This document shows positions 31,903 through 40,330 of a stretch of 57,642 nt of DNA, in pieces (the first letter of the stretch is position 1; the number at the start of each line of letters is the position of its first letter). The position numbers and the translations under genes are program-made. The stretch is taken from positions 12,192 to 69,833 of the forward strand of contig NZ_AOID01000036.1 in the NCBI RefSeq assembly GCF_000337195.1, written 5' to 3'. The DNA is from Natrinema versiforme JCM 10478. Its GTDB lineage: Archaea; Halobacteriota; Halobacteria; Halobacteriales; Natrialbaceae. Below the pieces are notes generated by a model. The model saw only the letters and a list, made by a program, of their open reading frames with translations. It searched no databases and had not been told where the DNA came from.

Positions 31903-33782
31903 CTACGAGTCCACGACCTCGAGCGTCCAGTCGCCGTTGGCCTCGACGTTGAGCCAGACGGGGCCGCCCGCCTTGTACGACCGTGAGTTATTGAACTCGC
32001 CGGTCCGGTGGACAAGTATCTCCCGACTGCCGTCCGCGTCGTAGCCGTCGACGATGAACGCACCGTCGCCGTCATGTGTCGCGACGACTCTAATGCCACC
32101 CTGGTTCCACAGCGGCCCGACGAACGCCGATCCCGTCCCGGTCGCCTCGAGCGGGAGGTCCTCGAGTTCGTCGGCGTCAACCGCCGGCTGTGAGAGGTCG
32201 ATTGACCACGCGCCGTCGGCGTCGACCTCGAGTCTGTAGGTGTCGTCGTCGACGGCCATGATCGACTCGACGGTGGCATTCCCGGACGTGATCAGCAGAT
32301 TCTCGTTGCGTCCGATACCGTCAGGTTTCGTCACGTTGACGGCGATCTCCCCGCCGTCGTAGGAGACGTTCGCCACGAGAACCCCCTCGTCGAGGTCGAA
32401 CGTAGAGGTGTTGCCAGATCCGGATCCCTCGAACGTGTGGGACTGGTCTGCCTCGAGAATCGTTCCGCTCGGTCGCTCTCTGTTCTCGGTTTCGTCGTTG
32501 CCGTCGGCGCGCTCGAACGTCTCGTCGACGAGATCCGAGGGAGTAATGACGTTGAGGCCGCGGTGCTCGATGTGATCAAGAAGCAGTCCGAAGTCGTCCA
32601 GTGACATCCGATTTTCGTTGACACCCACGTCCGCTTCGTCGACGATCCGCGGAACGCGCACCACGGTGAGGTGATTGTACTGATCGGAGAGGTTGGTGTG
32701 GCGACGAACACCGGCGTGAAGGGCGGGACTCCAGATGAACGGAATCATGTGCATCTCGGTCGGTGGCACGCTCGTCGTTCCGGCGTTGGACAGGAACGTC
32801 GTCTCGTGGATCTCTCTCGTGAGCCCGTAGGTCGTCGTATCCATCCGGTCGTCGGGAACGAACAGGTGACTCGATCCGTCCTCGAAGCCCTCGTCTGCGA
32901 GCGCGTCTCGAGCGGTTTTGAGGATCTGTCGCTGCTGGTCCTCGGACTGTTCCAGCAGGGGCGTCGACACCTGCGGGAGCGAACAGACATCCCAGCCGCG
33001 GTCTCGGAGGTCGCGTAATTCGGTGCGCCCCATCCGACCGGCGGCTCCGATTTGCTCGGGGCTGACCGGAACCGCCGCGGTCCAGTCACGCTCCTCGAGC
33101 ATCTCGGCCGCAATGTCGTAGTGCGAACCGTGGCCGCCGTAGAACGCGAGGATTGCGGTACCGTTGGCAGCCGATTCGGTTCGGCGGAGGTCGTCGACCA
33201 GCAATTTGGTCGGTCCGCCGTCCGGCCCGTCCGCGATGATATTGAGACCGGTGATGTTCGACAAATCCGGGTCTTCCCCCGGTTTCTGCTGGTAGCCACA
33301 GTCCATTCGGAACCAGCCGTCGTATCCATCCGGAACGATTCGAATACTGGTGAGGCGTTGGCTCTGCGTCGGTGCAAGGAATTCGACGATGATTCGATCA
33401 ACGGATTCCGGTTTGACCGCCAGCGAGGTGTCCCAATCCTTGAAGTCGATTCCGTCGTCGAACCGAATCTCCATGCCAGCCGTCGCCTCGTCGCTTTCAA
33501 TGACCGCCGCTTGCGATTCGAGTCGCGCCTCGTCGGAAGCAGCCGAGAGTTGTCCAGTTCAAGCGGACCACTCACCGAGATCCTCGAAGTCAGAGACTAC
33601 TTGCCCTCTCTCGATAGCGGGCCAGTGCGTAGGACCGGACGCCATTTCACCCCTGCCGACTCCGTTACCGTCGTCGTCCGAGAGGATGTCCATACAGCCA
33701 GCGAGGGTCGTCGATGCGGCACCGAGTGCGGCGAGCATTCGCCGTCGGGACGACCCCCGTTTGCGTCGCGTTCGTGAGCCAT
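31903..33782 (-). pseudogene. Polysaccharide-deacetylase-like Tat lipoprotein, inactivated
   Basis: The gene should start at ATG 33782 (MAHERDANGG), but one base appears missing in a run of five G near 33750. After the shift a perfect Tat lipoprotein signal is read: SSRRRMLAALGAASTTLAGC. The frame then runs to EDLGEWSA, hits a TGA at 33559-33561 and continues as TGQLSAASDEARLESQAA into the main part. The main 523 codons (ATG 33474) encode a deacetylase-like domain (LAFYGGHGSHYDIAAEMLEE, GRTELRDLRDRGWDVCSLPQ) and C-terminal beta-rich repeats. The two lesions suggest no secreted product is made. Confidence 0.75.
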
Positions 33783-33838
33783 TGTAGATAGGTTACTCGT
33801 CGTTACGTTCTCTCTCCGATGGCGTAAACGGAACTGCT

Positions 33839-33859
33839 GATTTGCTGACCCAGCAAATC
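33839..33859. promoter_or_regulatory. Palindrome TTTGCTG-ACC-CAGCAAA (copy 2)
   Basis: The core at 33841-33857 extends to a perfect 9-bp inverted repeat (GATTTGCTG / CAGCAAATC) with spacer ACC. It lies between the divergent deacetylase relic and the membrane gene at 33901, where it could control both. Confidence 0.7.
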
Positions 33860-33900
33860 GGAGTCGGTGATTTCAGTTGTCCCTGCATTGGTGCAACTAG

Positions 33901-34449
33901 ATGTTTACGCGCGATTCGATCAGCGGGTACCTGACGAACCTCGCTGCAGCAGTCTCGTACCCGTTCGAGACGTGGCGAGGGACGATCGGACTGGTACTCG
34001 TGACGGTCGCCACCTACATCCTCCTGATCCTGAGTACGATGCCGGAGTTCTCGCTCCAGATGCTCGGCGACGGACTCCACTGGTTCGAATACGTCCTCGT
34101 CTCGCTCACGGAGACGGTCTACCGGACCGACGGCTGGTCGGGGCTCGCGGTCATCGTCCTCTACGCCCTGCTCTCGGGCGTCGCGGTCGTCAACATCGTT
34201 GCGCAACTACAGATCGTCGGTCTCTCGAGTCTCACCGACCTCTCCGGCGTCGTCCCGGGGCTTCTCGCATCGGGCTGTGCGAGCTGCGGTGCCGGCCTCC
34301 TCGGCTTTCTCGGGTTCGCCGGGGGACTGGCAGTACTCCCGTATGACGGCGCGTTGCTTCGCGTCGGCGGGCTCGCCCTCTTGGTGTTCTTCCTCGGACG
34401 AGCGGGCCATCCGGAACGCTGTGCGATCACGACGGAGGCGACGAAATGA
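33901..34449 (+). CDS. Polytopic membrane protein with CASCGAG motif
   Basis: The 182-residue protein has about five hydrophobic segments (IGLVLVTVATYILLILSTM, LAVIVLYALLSGVAVVNIVA, GLLGFLGFAGGLAVL, LLRVGGLALLVFFLGRA). Two Cys sit at the start of a glycine-rich helix in LLASGCASCGAGLLGFL. The stop overlaps the next start (ATGA), so it is coupled to a second membrane protein with an SCPICN motif. Paired membrane proteins with CxxC-like sites next to SCO1, TlpA and CcdA suggest a part in copper or thiol handling; the family name is unknown to me. Confidence 0.75.
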   Translation: MFTRDSISGYLTNLAAAVSYPFETWRGTIGLVLVTVATYILLILSTMPEFSLQMLGDGLHWFEYVLVSLTETVYRTDGWSGLAVIVLYALLSGVAVVNIVAQLQIVGLSSLTDLSGVVPGLLASGCASCGAGLLGFLGFAGGLAVLPYDGALLRVGGLALLVFFLGRAGHPERCAITTEATK

Positions 34450-34940
34450 CGGCACACGACTTCGTCCGATCGATCCGGTCGGATCGGCGAGCGATGCTGT
34501 GGGGAACGGCCGCCGGAATCGGCGTGTTCCTGCTGTTCGGCCTTGTCACCGGCCTCGTCCCAAATCCGCTGTACGTTCGGATGGTCCCGCGGACGCCCGT
34601 CGATTACATGTTTCTGACGCTGACCGCACTGCTTGCGGGTGTCTACGCCGCACAGCGACTGGCGACCGAGGCGGCCGATCCCGACCTCGAGGGTAACGAC
34701 GAGAGCGAGGCCGACGGCGCGAGTAGCGAGGACCGCTGGATGCTCGGCGGTCTCGTCGGCGGATTCCTGGCGGTCAGTTGTCCGATCTGTAACGTCGCCC
34801 TGCTCGCCCTGTTCAGTTCGTCCGCGCTCATGACGTACTTCGATCCGTTACGGCCGGCCCTCGGCGCGCTCTCCGTGACGATTCTGGCGGGACTGATCTA
34901 CGCTCGCCATAGGCGGTCGTGTCCGGCCTGCACACCGTGA
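34446..34940 (+). CDS. Membrane protein with SCPICN motif
   Basis: The 164-residue protein has segments AMLWGTAAGIGVFLLFGLVT, YMFLTLTALLAGVYAAQRLA, then an acidic loop (DLEGNDESEADGASSEDRW) and a third helix containing AVSCPICNVALLALFSSSAL, ending RHRRSCPACTP. The two CxxC pairs may bind metal or form disulfides. It is translationally coupled to the preceding gene. Just after the stop another frame (34939-35034) reads DAFVDVVHALEAFWFNVVWL then PPGDEADDDCQ, so the C-terminus may have been altered by a frameshift or a small gene overlaps. Confidence 0.72.
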   Translation: MTAHDFVRSIRSDRRAMLWGTAAGIGVFLLFGLVTGLVPNPLYVRMVPRTPVDYMFLTLTALLAGVYAAQRLATEAADPDLEGNDESEADGASSEDRWMLGGLVGGFLAVSCPICNVALLALFSSSALMTYFDPLRPALGALSVTILAGLIYARHRRSCPACTP

Positions 34941-35086
34941 TGCGTTCGTCGACGTGGTCCATGCGCTCGAGGCGTTCTGGTTCAACGTCGTCTGGTTACC
35001 GCCGGGAGACGAAGCGGACGACGACTGTCAGTAGTCACGAGTGCCACCCAAGTGTGGGTACAAGACAGTGACGACGATTTGCTGAG

Positions 35087-35098
35087 TCGGGGAATCGT
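35087..35098. promoter_or_regulatory. TCGGGGAATCGT repeat (copy 1)
   Basis: This 12-bp sequence also occurs at 35821-35832 ahead of SCO1. Here it overlaps a dyad CGATT...AATCG (35075-35097) and a GATTTGCTGAGTC half match to the palindromes at 31753 and 33841, just upstream of the likely start of the HTH gene. Confidence 0.45.
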
Positions 35099-35132
35099 GG
35101 CCTATTTGGCACTGAACGACGGGGTCTATCGT

Positions 35133-35492
35133 GTGCAACACGGAGGCTCCTCGGATCCAGCGGAAATCTTCCAGATCCTCGCGGACGAGTACGCACGGAA
35201 GATACTCCTCGCCGCGGACCACGGGCCGAAGACCGCGAAAACGCTCAGCGAGGAGTGCGACGCCTCGCTCACGACGATCTATCGTCGAGTGTCGACGCTG
35301 CAGGACCACGACCTCATCGAGGAACGGAACACCGTCGATTCGGACGGCTCCCATCGAAGCAAGTTCCAAACGTCGCTCGAGGAACTCCACGTCGATATCA
35401 CCGACGGTCAGCTCTCGCTGACGCTGGATACCCGCGACGAACTCGCTGACAACTTCACGTCCCTCTGGAGCGATCTCCGGGGTGACGACTGA
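35133..35492 (+). CDS. Winged-helix (ArsR/TrmB-like) transcriptional regulator
   Basis: From GTG 35133 the 119-residue protein begins QHGGSSDPAEIFQILADEYA and shows a winged helix-turn-helix: KILLAADHGPKTAKTLSEEC, DASLTTIYRRVSTLQDHDLI, then a wing (VDSDGSHRSKFQTSLEELHV). A longer frame from GTG 35052 exists, but its extra 27 residues overlap operator-like repeats and read poorly. One Cys lies in helix 2. It is coupled to a DUF7521-type membrane gene and probably controls the copper/cytochrome block or itself. Confidence 0.82.
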   Translation: MQHGGSSDPAEIFQILADEYARKILLAADHGPKTAKTLSEECDASLTTIYRRVSTLQDHDLIEERNTVDSDGSHRSKFQTSLEELHVDITDGQLSLTLDTRDELADNFTSLWSDLRGDD

Positions 35493-35755
35493 TGGAAGCG
35501 TCGTTCGTGATCGCCAAACTATTCACGTTCGTGCTGAGTCTCGGCGTCGCGTATCTGGCGTATCACGGCTATCGGCGCAGCGGTCAGACGCCGATGCTGT
35601 ACGTCTCCGGTGGATTCGTCTTCATCGGTGCCGGCGCGATCTGCGAGGGGCTCATCTACCACGTGTTCGGAACGACGATCGCGTCCGCCGCCCTCGTGCA
35701 GGCGGCCATCGTCTCGAGCGGGATGGTGCTCGTTCTCATTTCGTTGACGAAGTGA
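35492..35755 (+). CDS. DUF7521-like small membrane protein
   Basis: The 87-residue protein has three hydrophobic helices (FVIAKLFTFVLSLGVAYLAY, MLYVSGGFVFIGAGAICEGL, SAALVQAAIVSSGMVLVLIS). It overlaps the stop of the HTH gene (TGATGG). In haloarchaea similar small membrane proteins are regularly found behind such ArsR-like regulators and may act as sensor or anchor. The family label is from the context and pattern. Confidence 0.7.
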   Translation: MEASFVIAKLFTFVLSLGVAYLAYHGYRRSGQTPMLYVSGGFVFIGAGAICEGLIYHVFGTTIASAALVQAAIVSSGMVLVLISLTK

Positions 35756-35823
35756 TCTCGTGAATTCCCGAGCGGCATTCGCGCTCCTCGTTCATCCTCG
35801 CCGCTGTCCCTTTTTCCGACTCG

Positions 35824-35853
35824 GGGAATCGTCGTACTGGATTTACGATTCCC
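35824..35853. promoter_or_regulatory. Dyad GGGAATCGT-N12-ACGATTCCC before SCO1
   Basis: Exact 9-bp inverted repeats at 35824-35832 and 35845-35853, 17 bases before the SCO1 ATG. The left arm shares TCGGGGAATCGT with 35087-35098, so the HTH protein encoded there is the obvious candidate binder. Confidence 0.55.
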
Positions 35854-35869
35854 ACCGAAACGTCGACGT

Positions 35870-36592
35870 ATGAATCGGCGTCTCTGGCTCCGATCGATCG
35901 CCGCCTCGAGTGTCACTACCACCGCGGGCTGTCTGGATACCCTCTCGAGTGACGAGGGACAGGCAGACGATAGCGACGGTAGTGAACGGGAGCGTGCCGA
36001 CGGAGCGGTTCTCGGCCCACCGGAGCAAGATCTGAGCGAGTCGTCGCATCCGAGCTACGGCGACGACGTTCCGTCGGTCGAACTCCCCAACCCACTGACC
36101 GGTGAAACCGTCTCGACGAACCAGTTCGAGAGCGACCGGGCCGTTTTGATGACCTTCTTTTATACGTCGTGTCCCGATGGGATGTGTCCGGCATTGATAC
36201 TACGACTCCGCCGTGCACAGGAAGCCGCTGCTGCCAACGGGTACAGTGACGATGTCCAACTGCTCGCAATGACGTTCGACCCGGAACGGGACACGGAAGA
36301 CGCGCTTCGAACGTTCGCCGGTCAGCAGGGAGTCGATCTCGAGGCCGGGAACTGGGACTTCCTCAGACCGGAGCGGTACGAAACAGCGAAGGAGATCTTA
36401 ACAGACCAAATCGGGTTGCCGCTCAAAAAGATCGATGCCGAGAAGTACGATTCGCTCGAGTATCAGTTCCCCCATTATAATTTGATCCTGCTCGCGAACG
36501 AAGACGGGATCGTCGAGCGAGCGTATCCCCGGGGGGCAACGGTCGAGATTTCACGAGTAGTCGACGATCTCGAAACGGTGGTGTCAGCGTAA
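35870..36592 (+). CDS. SCO1/SenC-like copper chaperone, lipoprotein
   Basis: The 240-residue protein has the signal RLWLRSIAASSVTTTAGCLD (lipobox Cys21), an acidic linker, then a thioredoxin-like SCO domain with MTFFYTSCPDGMCPALILRL and the copper-ligand His202 in YQFPHYNLILLAN. The Cys pair is spaced by four residues (C101-x4-C106) instead of the usual three. SCO proteins deliver copper to the CuA centre of cytochrome oxidase or act as thiol oxidoreductases. It is followed after one base by TlpA and CcdA, forming an operon. Confidence 0.9.
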   Translation: MNRRLWLRSIAASSVTTTAGCLDTLSSDEGQADDSDGSERERADGAVLGPPEQDLSESSHPSYGDDVPSVELPNPLTGETVSTNQFESDRAVLMTFFYTSCPDGMCPALILRLRRAQEAAAANGYSDDVQLLAMTFDPERDTEDALRTFAGQQGVDLEAGNWDFLRPERYETAKEILTDQIGLPLKKIDAEKYDSLEYQFPHYNLILLANEDGIVERAYPRGATVEISRVVDDLETVVSA

Positions 36593-36593
36593 G

Positions 36594-37181
36594 ATGCGCA
36601 GGCGAGATATCCTCGCTGGAGTCGGCAGTCTGGGTACGATCGGTGGCGCAGGAGCGCTGGCGATACGCGGTCCACCGTCGTTCGGAGATGGAAGAGACGA
36701 AACCCAGAGCGGCAATTCGGATGGAACAGGATCTCCGGACACCGAACCGCTCACGATCGAGACGATCGATGCCCCGGGAAGCGAAGCCGGCGAGGTCCGT
36801 GTTCCGGCGTCCGACCGACCCACGTTCATCGATTTCTTCGGCACGTGGTGTCCGCCGTGTATCGAGCAGATGCCCGCACTTGCGGCGGCGAACGATCGCA
36901 TCGGTGACGACGTGCTGTTCATCTCGATCACGAGCGAAGCGATTGAGCGATCAGTGACGAAAGCAGAACTAGTCGACTGGTGGGAGAAACACGACGGGAA
37001 CTGGTTGCTCGGCCTCGATCCGACCGCCGAACTGACCGCGCGGTACCTCGCCGGCGGCTATCCCTCCGCCGTCACGATCGACGCGGACGGGCGCGTCCAG
37101 TGGTCCGATTCCGGCGTCAAGACCGCCGACGAACTCGTGGCGGGGATCGAACGAGCGCTCGAGGCGAAGGCCGACGTATGA
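36594..37181 (+). CDS. TlpA-like thioredoxin, exported
   Basis: The 195-residue protein starts with a twin-arginine signal (MRRRDILAGVGSLGTIGGAG) and a Ser/Gly/Asp linker. The thioredoxin domain carries FIDFFGTWCPPCIEQMPALA (CPPC at 86-89) and YLAGGYPSAVTIDADGRV with the cis-Pro. It reduces extracytoplasmic disulfides, for example in SCO1 or apocytochrome. The stop overlaps the CcdA start, and CcdA would supply its electrons. Confidence 0.9.
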   Translation: MRRRDILAGVGSLGTIGGAGALAIRGPPSFGDGRDETQSGNSDGTGSPDTEPLTIETIDAPGSEAGEVRVPASDRPTFIDFFGTWCPPCIEQMPALAAANDRIGDDVLFISITSEAIERSVTKAELVDWWEKHDGNWLLGLDPTAELTARYLAGGYPSAVTIDADGRVQWSDSGVKTADELVAGIERALEAKADV

Positions 37182-37843
37182 TCGGGGCGACGGACCTGTC
37201 GACGGTCGGCTTCGCGCTCACCGCCGGCGTCGCGACCTTCTTCAGCCCCTGCGCGTATCCGCTGTTGCCGGGATACGTCGGGTTCTACGTGAGTCGAACG
37301 GACGGGGACGATGCGTCGCTTGGCGGTGCGACCCTCCGGGGCATCGTCGCCGGTATCGGCGTCCTGGGGACGTTCGCGGCCCTCATCGGCGCGACGTTTT
37401 GGCTCGGTCGGTCGACGCTGTCGAACCTCACGAGCTTCGAGTCGCTCGTCGGCGCACTGCTCGTTGTCTTCGGCGCTCTCGTCGTCGTCGGTCGCGCCCC
37501 CTCACTGTCGATTCCGCTTCCGAAGCGGCGCTCGAGCGTCCTCGGATTCGGGGTCTTCGGTGCGGGATACGCGCTCGCGGGAGCCGGGTGCGTCGCACCG
37601 GTCTTCCTCGCGGTCGTCGCCCATTCGCTGTCCCTGCCGACCGATGCCGCGGCGCTCGTCCTCGCCACCTACGTCGGCAGCGTCGTCGCCCTGATGATCG
37701 CGGTGACGGTCGCGACCGGGATGGGGCTGGTCGCGAGCGCGGGTCGGTTCGCGGCCTACTCGGAACACCTGAAGCGACTCGCCGGCGGCGTGATGCTCCT
37801 CGCGGGGATCGGACAGCTCTATCTGGCGCTAATCGTTTACTAG
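37178..37843 (+). CDS. ccdA: CcdA-type cytochrome c biogenesis/thiol-disulfide transmembrane protein
   Basis: The 221-residue protein has about six membrane helices. The first conserved Cys is in ATFFSPCAYPLLPGYVGFYV and the second in ALAGAGCVAPVFLAVVAHSL, the pair that relays electrons from cytoplasmic thioredoxin across the membrane. The start ATG overlaps the TlpA stop by four bases. Its 3' end overlaps the convergent TauE gene by four bases. Confidence 0.92.
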   Translation: MIGATDLSTVGFALTAGVATFFSPCAYPLLPGYVGFYVSRTDGDDASLGGATLRGIVAGIGVLGTFAALIGATFWLGRSTLSNLTSFESLVGALLVVFGALVVVGRAPSLSIPLPKRRSSVLGFGVFGAGYALAGAGCVAPVFLAVVAHSLSLPTDAAALVLATYVGSVVALMIAVTVATGMGLVASAGRFAAYSEHLKRLAGGVMLLAGIGQLYLALIVY

Positions 37844-38763
37844 AAGAACAGCGCTGGCACGGTGTTTCGGAAGATGTTGACCGAGATCACGAACAGGAGT
37901 CCGACGACAAACCAGTTGAACGTCCGCTCGTCGAACTCGAGGCGCCGGAGGTACGTGCCGAGCAGCAGGCCGACGATAGTGACCACTGCGATGACCGAAC
38001 CGAGCCAAAGCCGGTAGGTCGTCAGGAGGTCGGTGAACAGCGCCATCTGCACGATCCGGATCGTGAAGATCGTCCCGAGTACCATCGCCAATCCGCCGAT
38101 GTATCGCTCCGTGTCCCGTTCGAAGGTGTGGAAGTACGCCGGAAGCAGCGGTCCGAGATTGGCGAACGCGAGAAGGAAGCCCTGAGAGAACCCGGCGGCA
38201 CCGAGGGCGAACGGGTGATGTGCCTCCTCGACCGTGACGAAGTTCTGGACGAGTTGGAAGGCCACGTAGCCGAGGAGGACGAGGCCGATCACGAACGCGA
38301 CGATCGGACCAGCGCTGAACGTCGCCAGCGCCGCGACGCCGATGACGGTCCCGACGACGGCGAGCAACAGGAGCGTCCACTCCTCGCGAACAAACGCCCG
38401 TCCCGTCCCGGTTTCGGCGATCTGGAACATGTTGAGCATCCACGGCGGGATCGCCAGGACGACGACGGCGACGGTCGGATCGATTACCGTAGCGAAGATC
38501 GGCGTCATGATGAGCGAGTAGCCGAAGCCGGTCATCCCCTTCACGACGCCGGCAACGATCGCGACCAGGCTCAGCACGGCGAGCAAGCTGATCGAGAGAT
38601 CTGACTGGACGCCGTCCCCGACGTTCTCGAACCCGGGGAAGAAGATGATCGAGGCGACGAGAACAGCCAGCGTCGCGCCGACCATCGTCACTTCTCGGTA
38701 TCGGAACTCGAGGAGGTTGGTGAGGAACTGTTCAACGTCGACTCTGGATTCGGAGGCACTCAT
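37840..38763 (-). CDS. TauE/SafE family permease
   Basis: The 307-residue permease has eight or so hydrophobic segments in two halves. The family hallmark GMTGFGYSLIMTPIFATVID appears in the first half, and ALGAAGFSQGFLLAFANLGP in the second. TauE/SafE proteins export sulfite, sulfoacetate or other sulfonates or take up related anions. The start at 38763 was chosen because the first helix-bearing sequence follows. The neighbouring cluster handles disulfides and copper, so the substrate could be sulfite. Confidence 0.88.
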   Translation of the reverse strand: MSASESRVDVEQFLTNLLEFRYREVTMVGATLAVLVASIIFFPGFENVGDGVQSDLSISLLAVLSLVAIVAGVVKGMTGFGYSLIMTPIFATVIDPTVAVVVLAIPPWMLNMFQIAETGTGRAFVREEWTLLLLAVVGTVIGVAALATFSAGPIVAFVIGLVLLGYVAFQLVQNFVTVEEAHHPFALGAAGFSQGFLLAFANLGPLLPAYFHTFERDTERYIGGLAMVLGTIFTIRIVQMALFTDLLTTYRLWLGSVIAVVTIVGLLLGTYLRRLEFDERTFNWFVVGLLFVISVNIFRNTVPALFF

Positions 38764-39090
38764 GCTAGGTAGATAGAGACGGCACGACGCCGTCGTTTTC
38801 AGGCTATCAGCACTCTCGACGTATTCCACTGTGCGATACGGCGAGATTTATCGCGGCTCGAGTCACCGTCAGTCGCAGAAAGTAGCGAGTCGGGCCCCGT
38901 TCGGAGACGTTTACGAGGTTTTCTCGGACGCCACCCCGTCATAGATGGAGGTGATATTCACTGCTATTTCAGTGGATCGGCGGTAGTAACCGGTGAACGG
39001 CTCTCACCTGTGGCTCGCGCTACCAGCCGGGAGTCAGTATTGTCCCCTTTCCACAAAACACTGAAATGCGTCCGCGCCCTACTACCAGTG
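38764..39090. other. Divergent intergenic region
   Basis: 327 bases between the TauE and thioredoxin genes. The frame running into the thioredoxin gene from 39010 is not protein-like. No dyad matching the other operators was found. Confidence 0.4.
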
Positions 39091-39462
39091 ATGACTGACA
39101 CAACGCCCTCGGAGCCGACCGACGATGGCCGCCCGGCTGAAAAACCCGTCCAGTTGAACGACGTAGCCGACTACGACGAACTGCTCGCGACACACGACCT
39201 CGTCTTGCTCGAGTTCGTCACGTCCGGCTGTGGCATCTGCGCGTCGATGGAGCCGGTACTCGGCGCGGTCGCACGCAGCGCACCGGGAATCGTAGCGACG
39301 GTCAACGCCGGTCTCGTTCCCGATCTTGCCGCCGAGTTCGGCATCCAGAGCGTCCCGACTCTCGTCGTCCTGCGTGACGGTGAGGAGGTTGCCCGCCTCG
39401 ACGACGGCTTCCAGCAGGCCGAAACGCTCGTCGATACGCTCGAGACACACGCAGTGCAGTAA
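39091..39462 (+). CDS. Thioredoxin-fold protein with CGIC site
   Basis: The 123-residue protein has the fold DLVLLEFVTSGCGICASMEP (CGIC at 47-50) and FGIQSVPTLVVLRDGEEVAR. The CxxC middle residues Gly-Ile and the loss of the Trp before the first Cys set it apart from TrxA. There is no signal, so it is cytoplasmic, perhaps the electron donor for CcdA. It is preceded by a short acidic tail. Confidence 0.9.
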   Translation: MTDTTPSEPTDDGRPAEKPVQLNDVADYDELLATHDLVLLEFVTSGCGICASMEPVLGAVARSAPGIVATVNAGLVPDLAAEFGIQSVPTLVVLRDGEEVARLDDGFQQAETLVDTLETHAVQ

Positions 39463-39573
39463 CGCGGTCCAAGGGAAAGAGATCCGATTATTCGGTAGAA
39501 CGCGTTTCAGCAGTAGTGATATTCCATCAATCACTGAACAGAAACCTTCCGTAAAGGACGCGAACACCACTTC

Positions 39574-40113
39574 ATGAGCAGCCAACCGGATACCGCATCC
39601 GATCGGACGCAGAAGACGGTGACTCGACGCGCTCTCGTCTCGGCAGGAGTGTTCGGATTCGGCTTCAGCGGTTTAATCGACGTTATCGTTCTGCATCAGA
39701 TCCTTCAGTGGCATCATCTCGTCTCTGGCCTTTATCCGATGTACACGTTGGACGGTCTCGAGATGAATATCCTCGCAGACGGGTTGTTCTCGCTCGGAAT
39801 GCTGATCATTATGGGAATCGGGGCGGGCCTCGTCTGGCAGTCGGAGCGACGAACTATTGTCCCGTTAGCTGTGCGACCGCTGGCCGGTGCTGCTCTGATC
39901 GGTCTCGGTGTGTTCGACGTATATGACGCCCTCATTGATCATGCCCTCTTGGGCCTTCATCAACCCGTGGGCCCTGGCGGTCAGCCCCTGTCCCCGGGCG
40001 GGCAATACAATCCCCACTGGATAGCGGTCAGCCTCCTCTTCGTCGCCGCGGGATATTACGTCTATAGAACAGGGATACAGAACCGTAGCGGCAGCCCAGA
40101 CGATCGGACGTAA
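39574..40113 (+). CDS. DUF2243 membrane protein
   Basis: The 179-residue protein has four membrane helices. The family pattern GFGFSGLIDVIVLHQILQWH-H is followed by YPMYTLDGLEMNILADGLFS and YDALIDHALLGLHQ. Several His in or next to the helices could bind heme or copper. DUF2243 genes often lie next to cytochrome oxidase assembly genes (CtaG-like), which agrees with SCO1 and the multicopper oxidase here. The gene at 40139 is 25 bases downstream. Confidence 0.9.
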   Translation: MSSQPDTASDRTQKTVTRRALVSAGVFGFGFSGLIDVIVLHQILQWHHLVSGLYPMYTLDGLEMNILADGLFSLGMLIIMGIGAGLVWQSERRTIVPLAVRPLAGAALIGLGVFDVYDALIDHALLGLHQPVGPGGQPLSPGGQYNPHWIAVSLLFVAAGYYVYRTGIQNRSGSPDDRT

Positions 40114-40138
40114 TCGATCCATCTACGGCTGCTCACCC

Positions 40139-40330
40139 ATGATAACGGTAACTCTCCAACTCCTATCGAAAGCCGGCCTCCTCCTCCAAAGGAGTCCGTT
40201 ACATGGTCCTCCGCAAGCGCCACCGACACCGGTCCCACACTGGGTAGTGCTACTTGTCATCGTCCCGGCTCTCTGGGTCATTATCGGTGGTATCGTCATC
40301 CTCATCGATCAGATTTTGCAACGGATCTGA
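40139..40330 (+). CDS. Small single-span membrane protein
   Basis: The 63-residue product has a proline-rich centre (LHGPPQAPPTPVPHW) and one helix (VVLLVIVPALWVIIGGIVIL). It follows the DUF2243 gene closely and is probably co-transcribed with it. There is no recognised family. Its 3' end overlaps the relic on the opposite strand. Confidence 0.55.
   Translation: MITVTLQLLSKAGLLLQRSPLHGPPQAPPTPVPHWVVLLVIVPALWVIIGGIVILIDQILQRI

Noticed and set aside
38942-39090. N-terminal extension of the CGIC thioredoxin from 39010
   Set aside because: The added residues do not look like a signal peptide or fold, and the ATG at 39091 begins the usual acidic tail.
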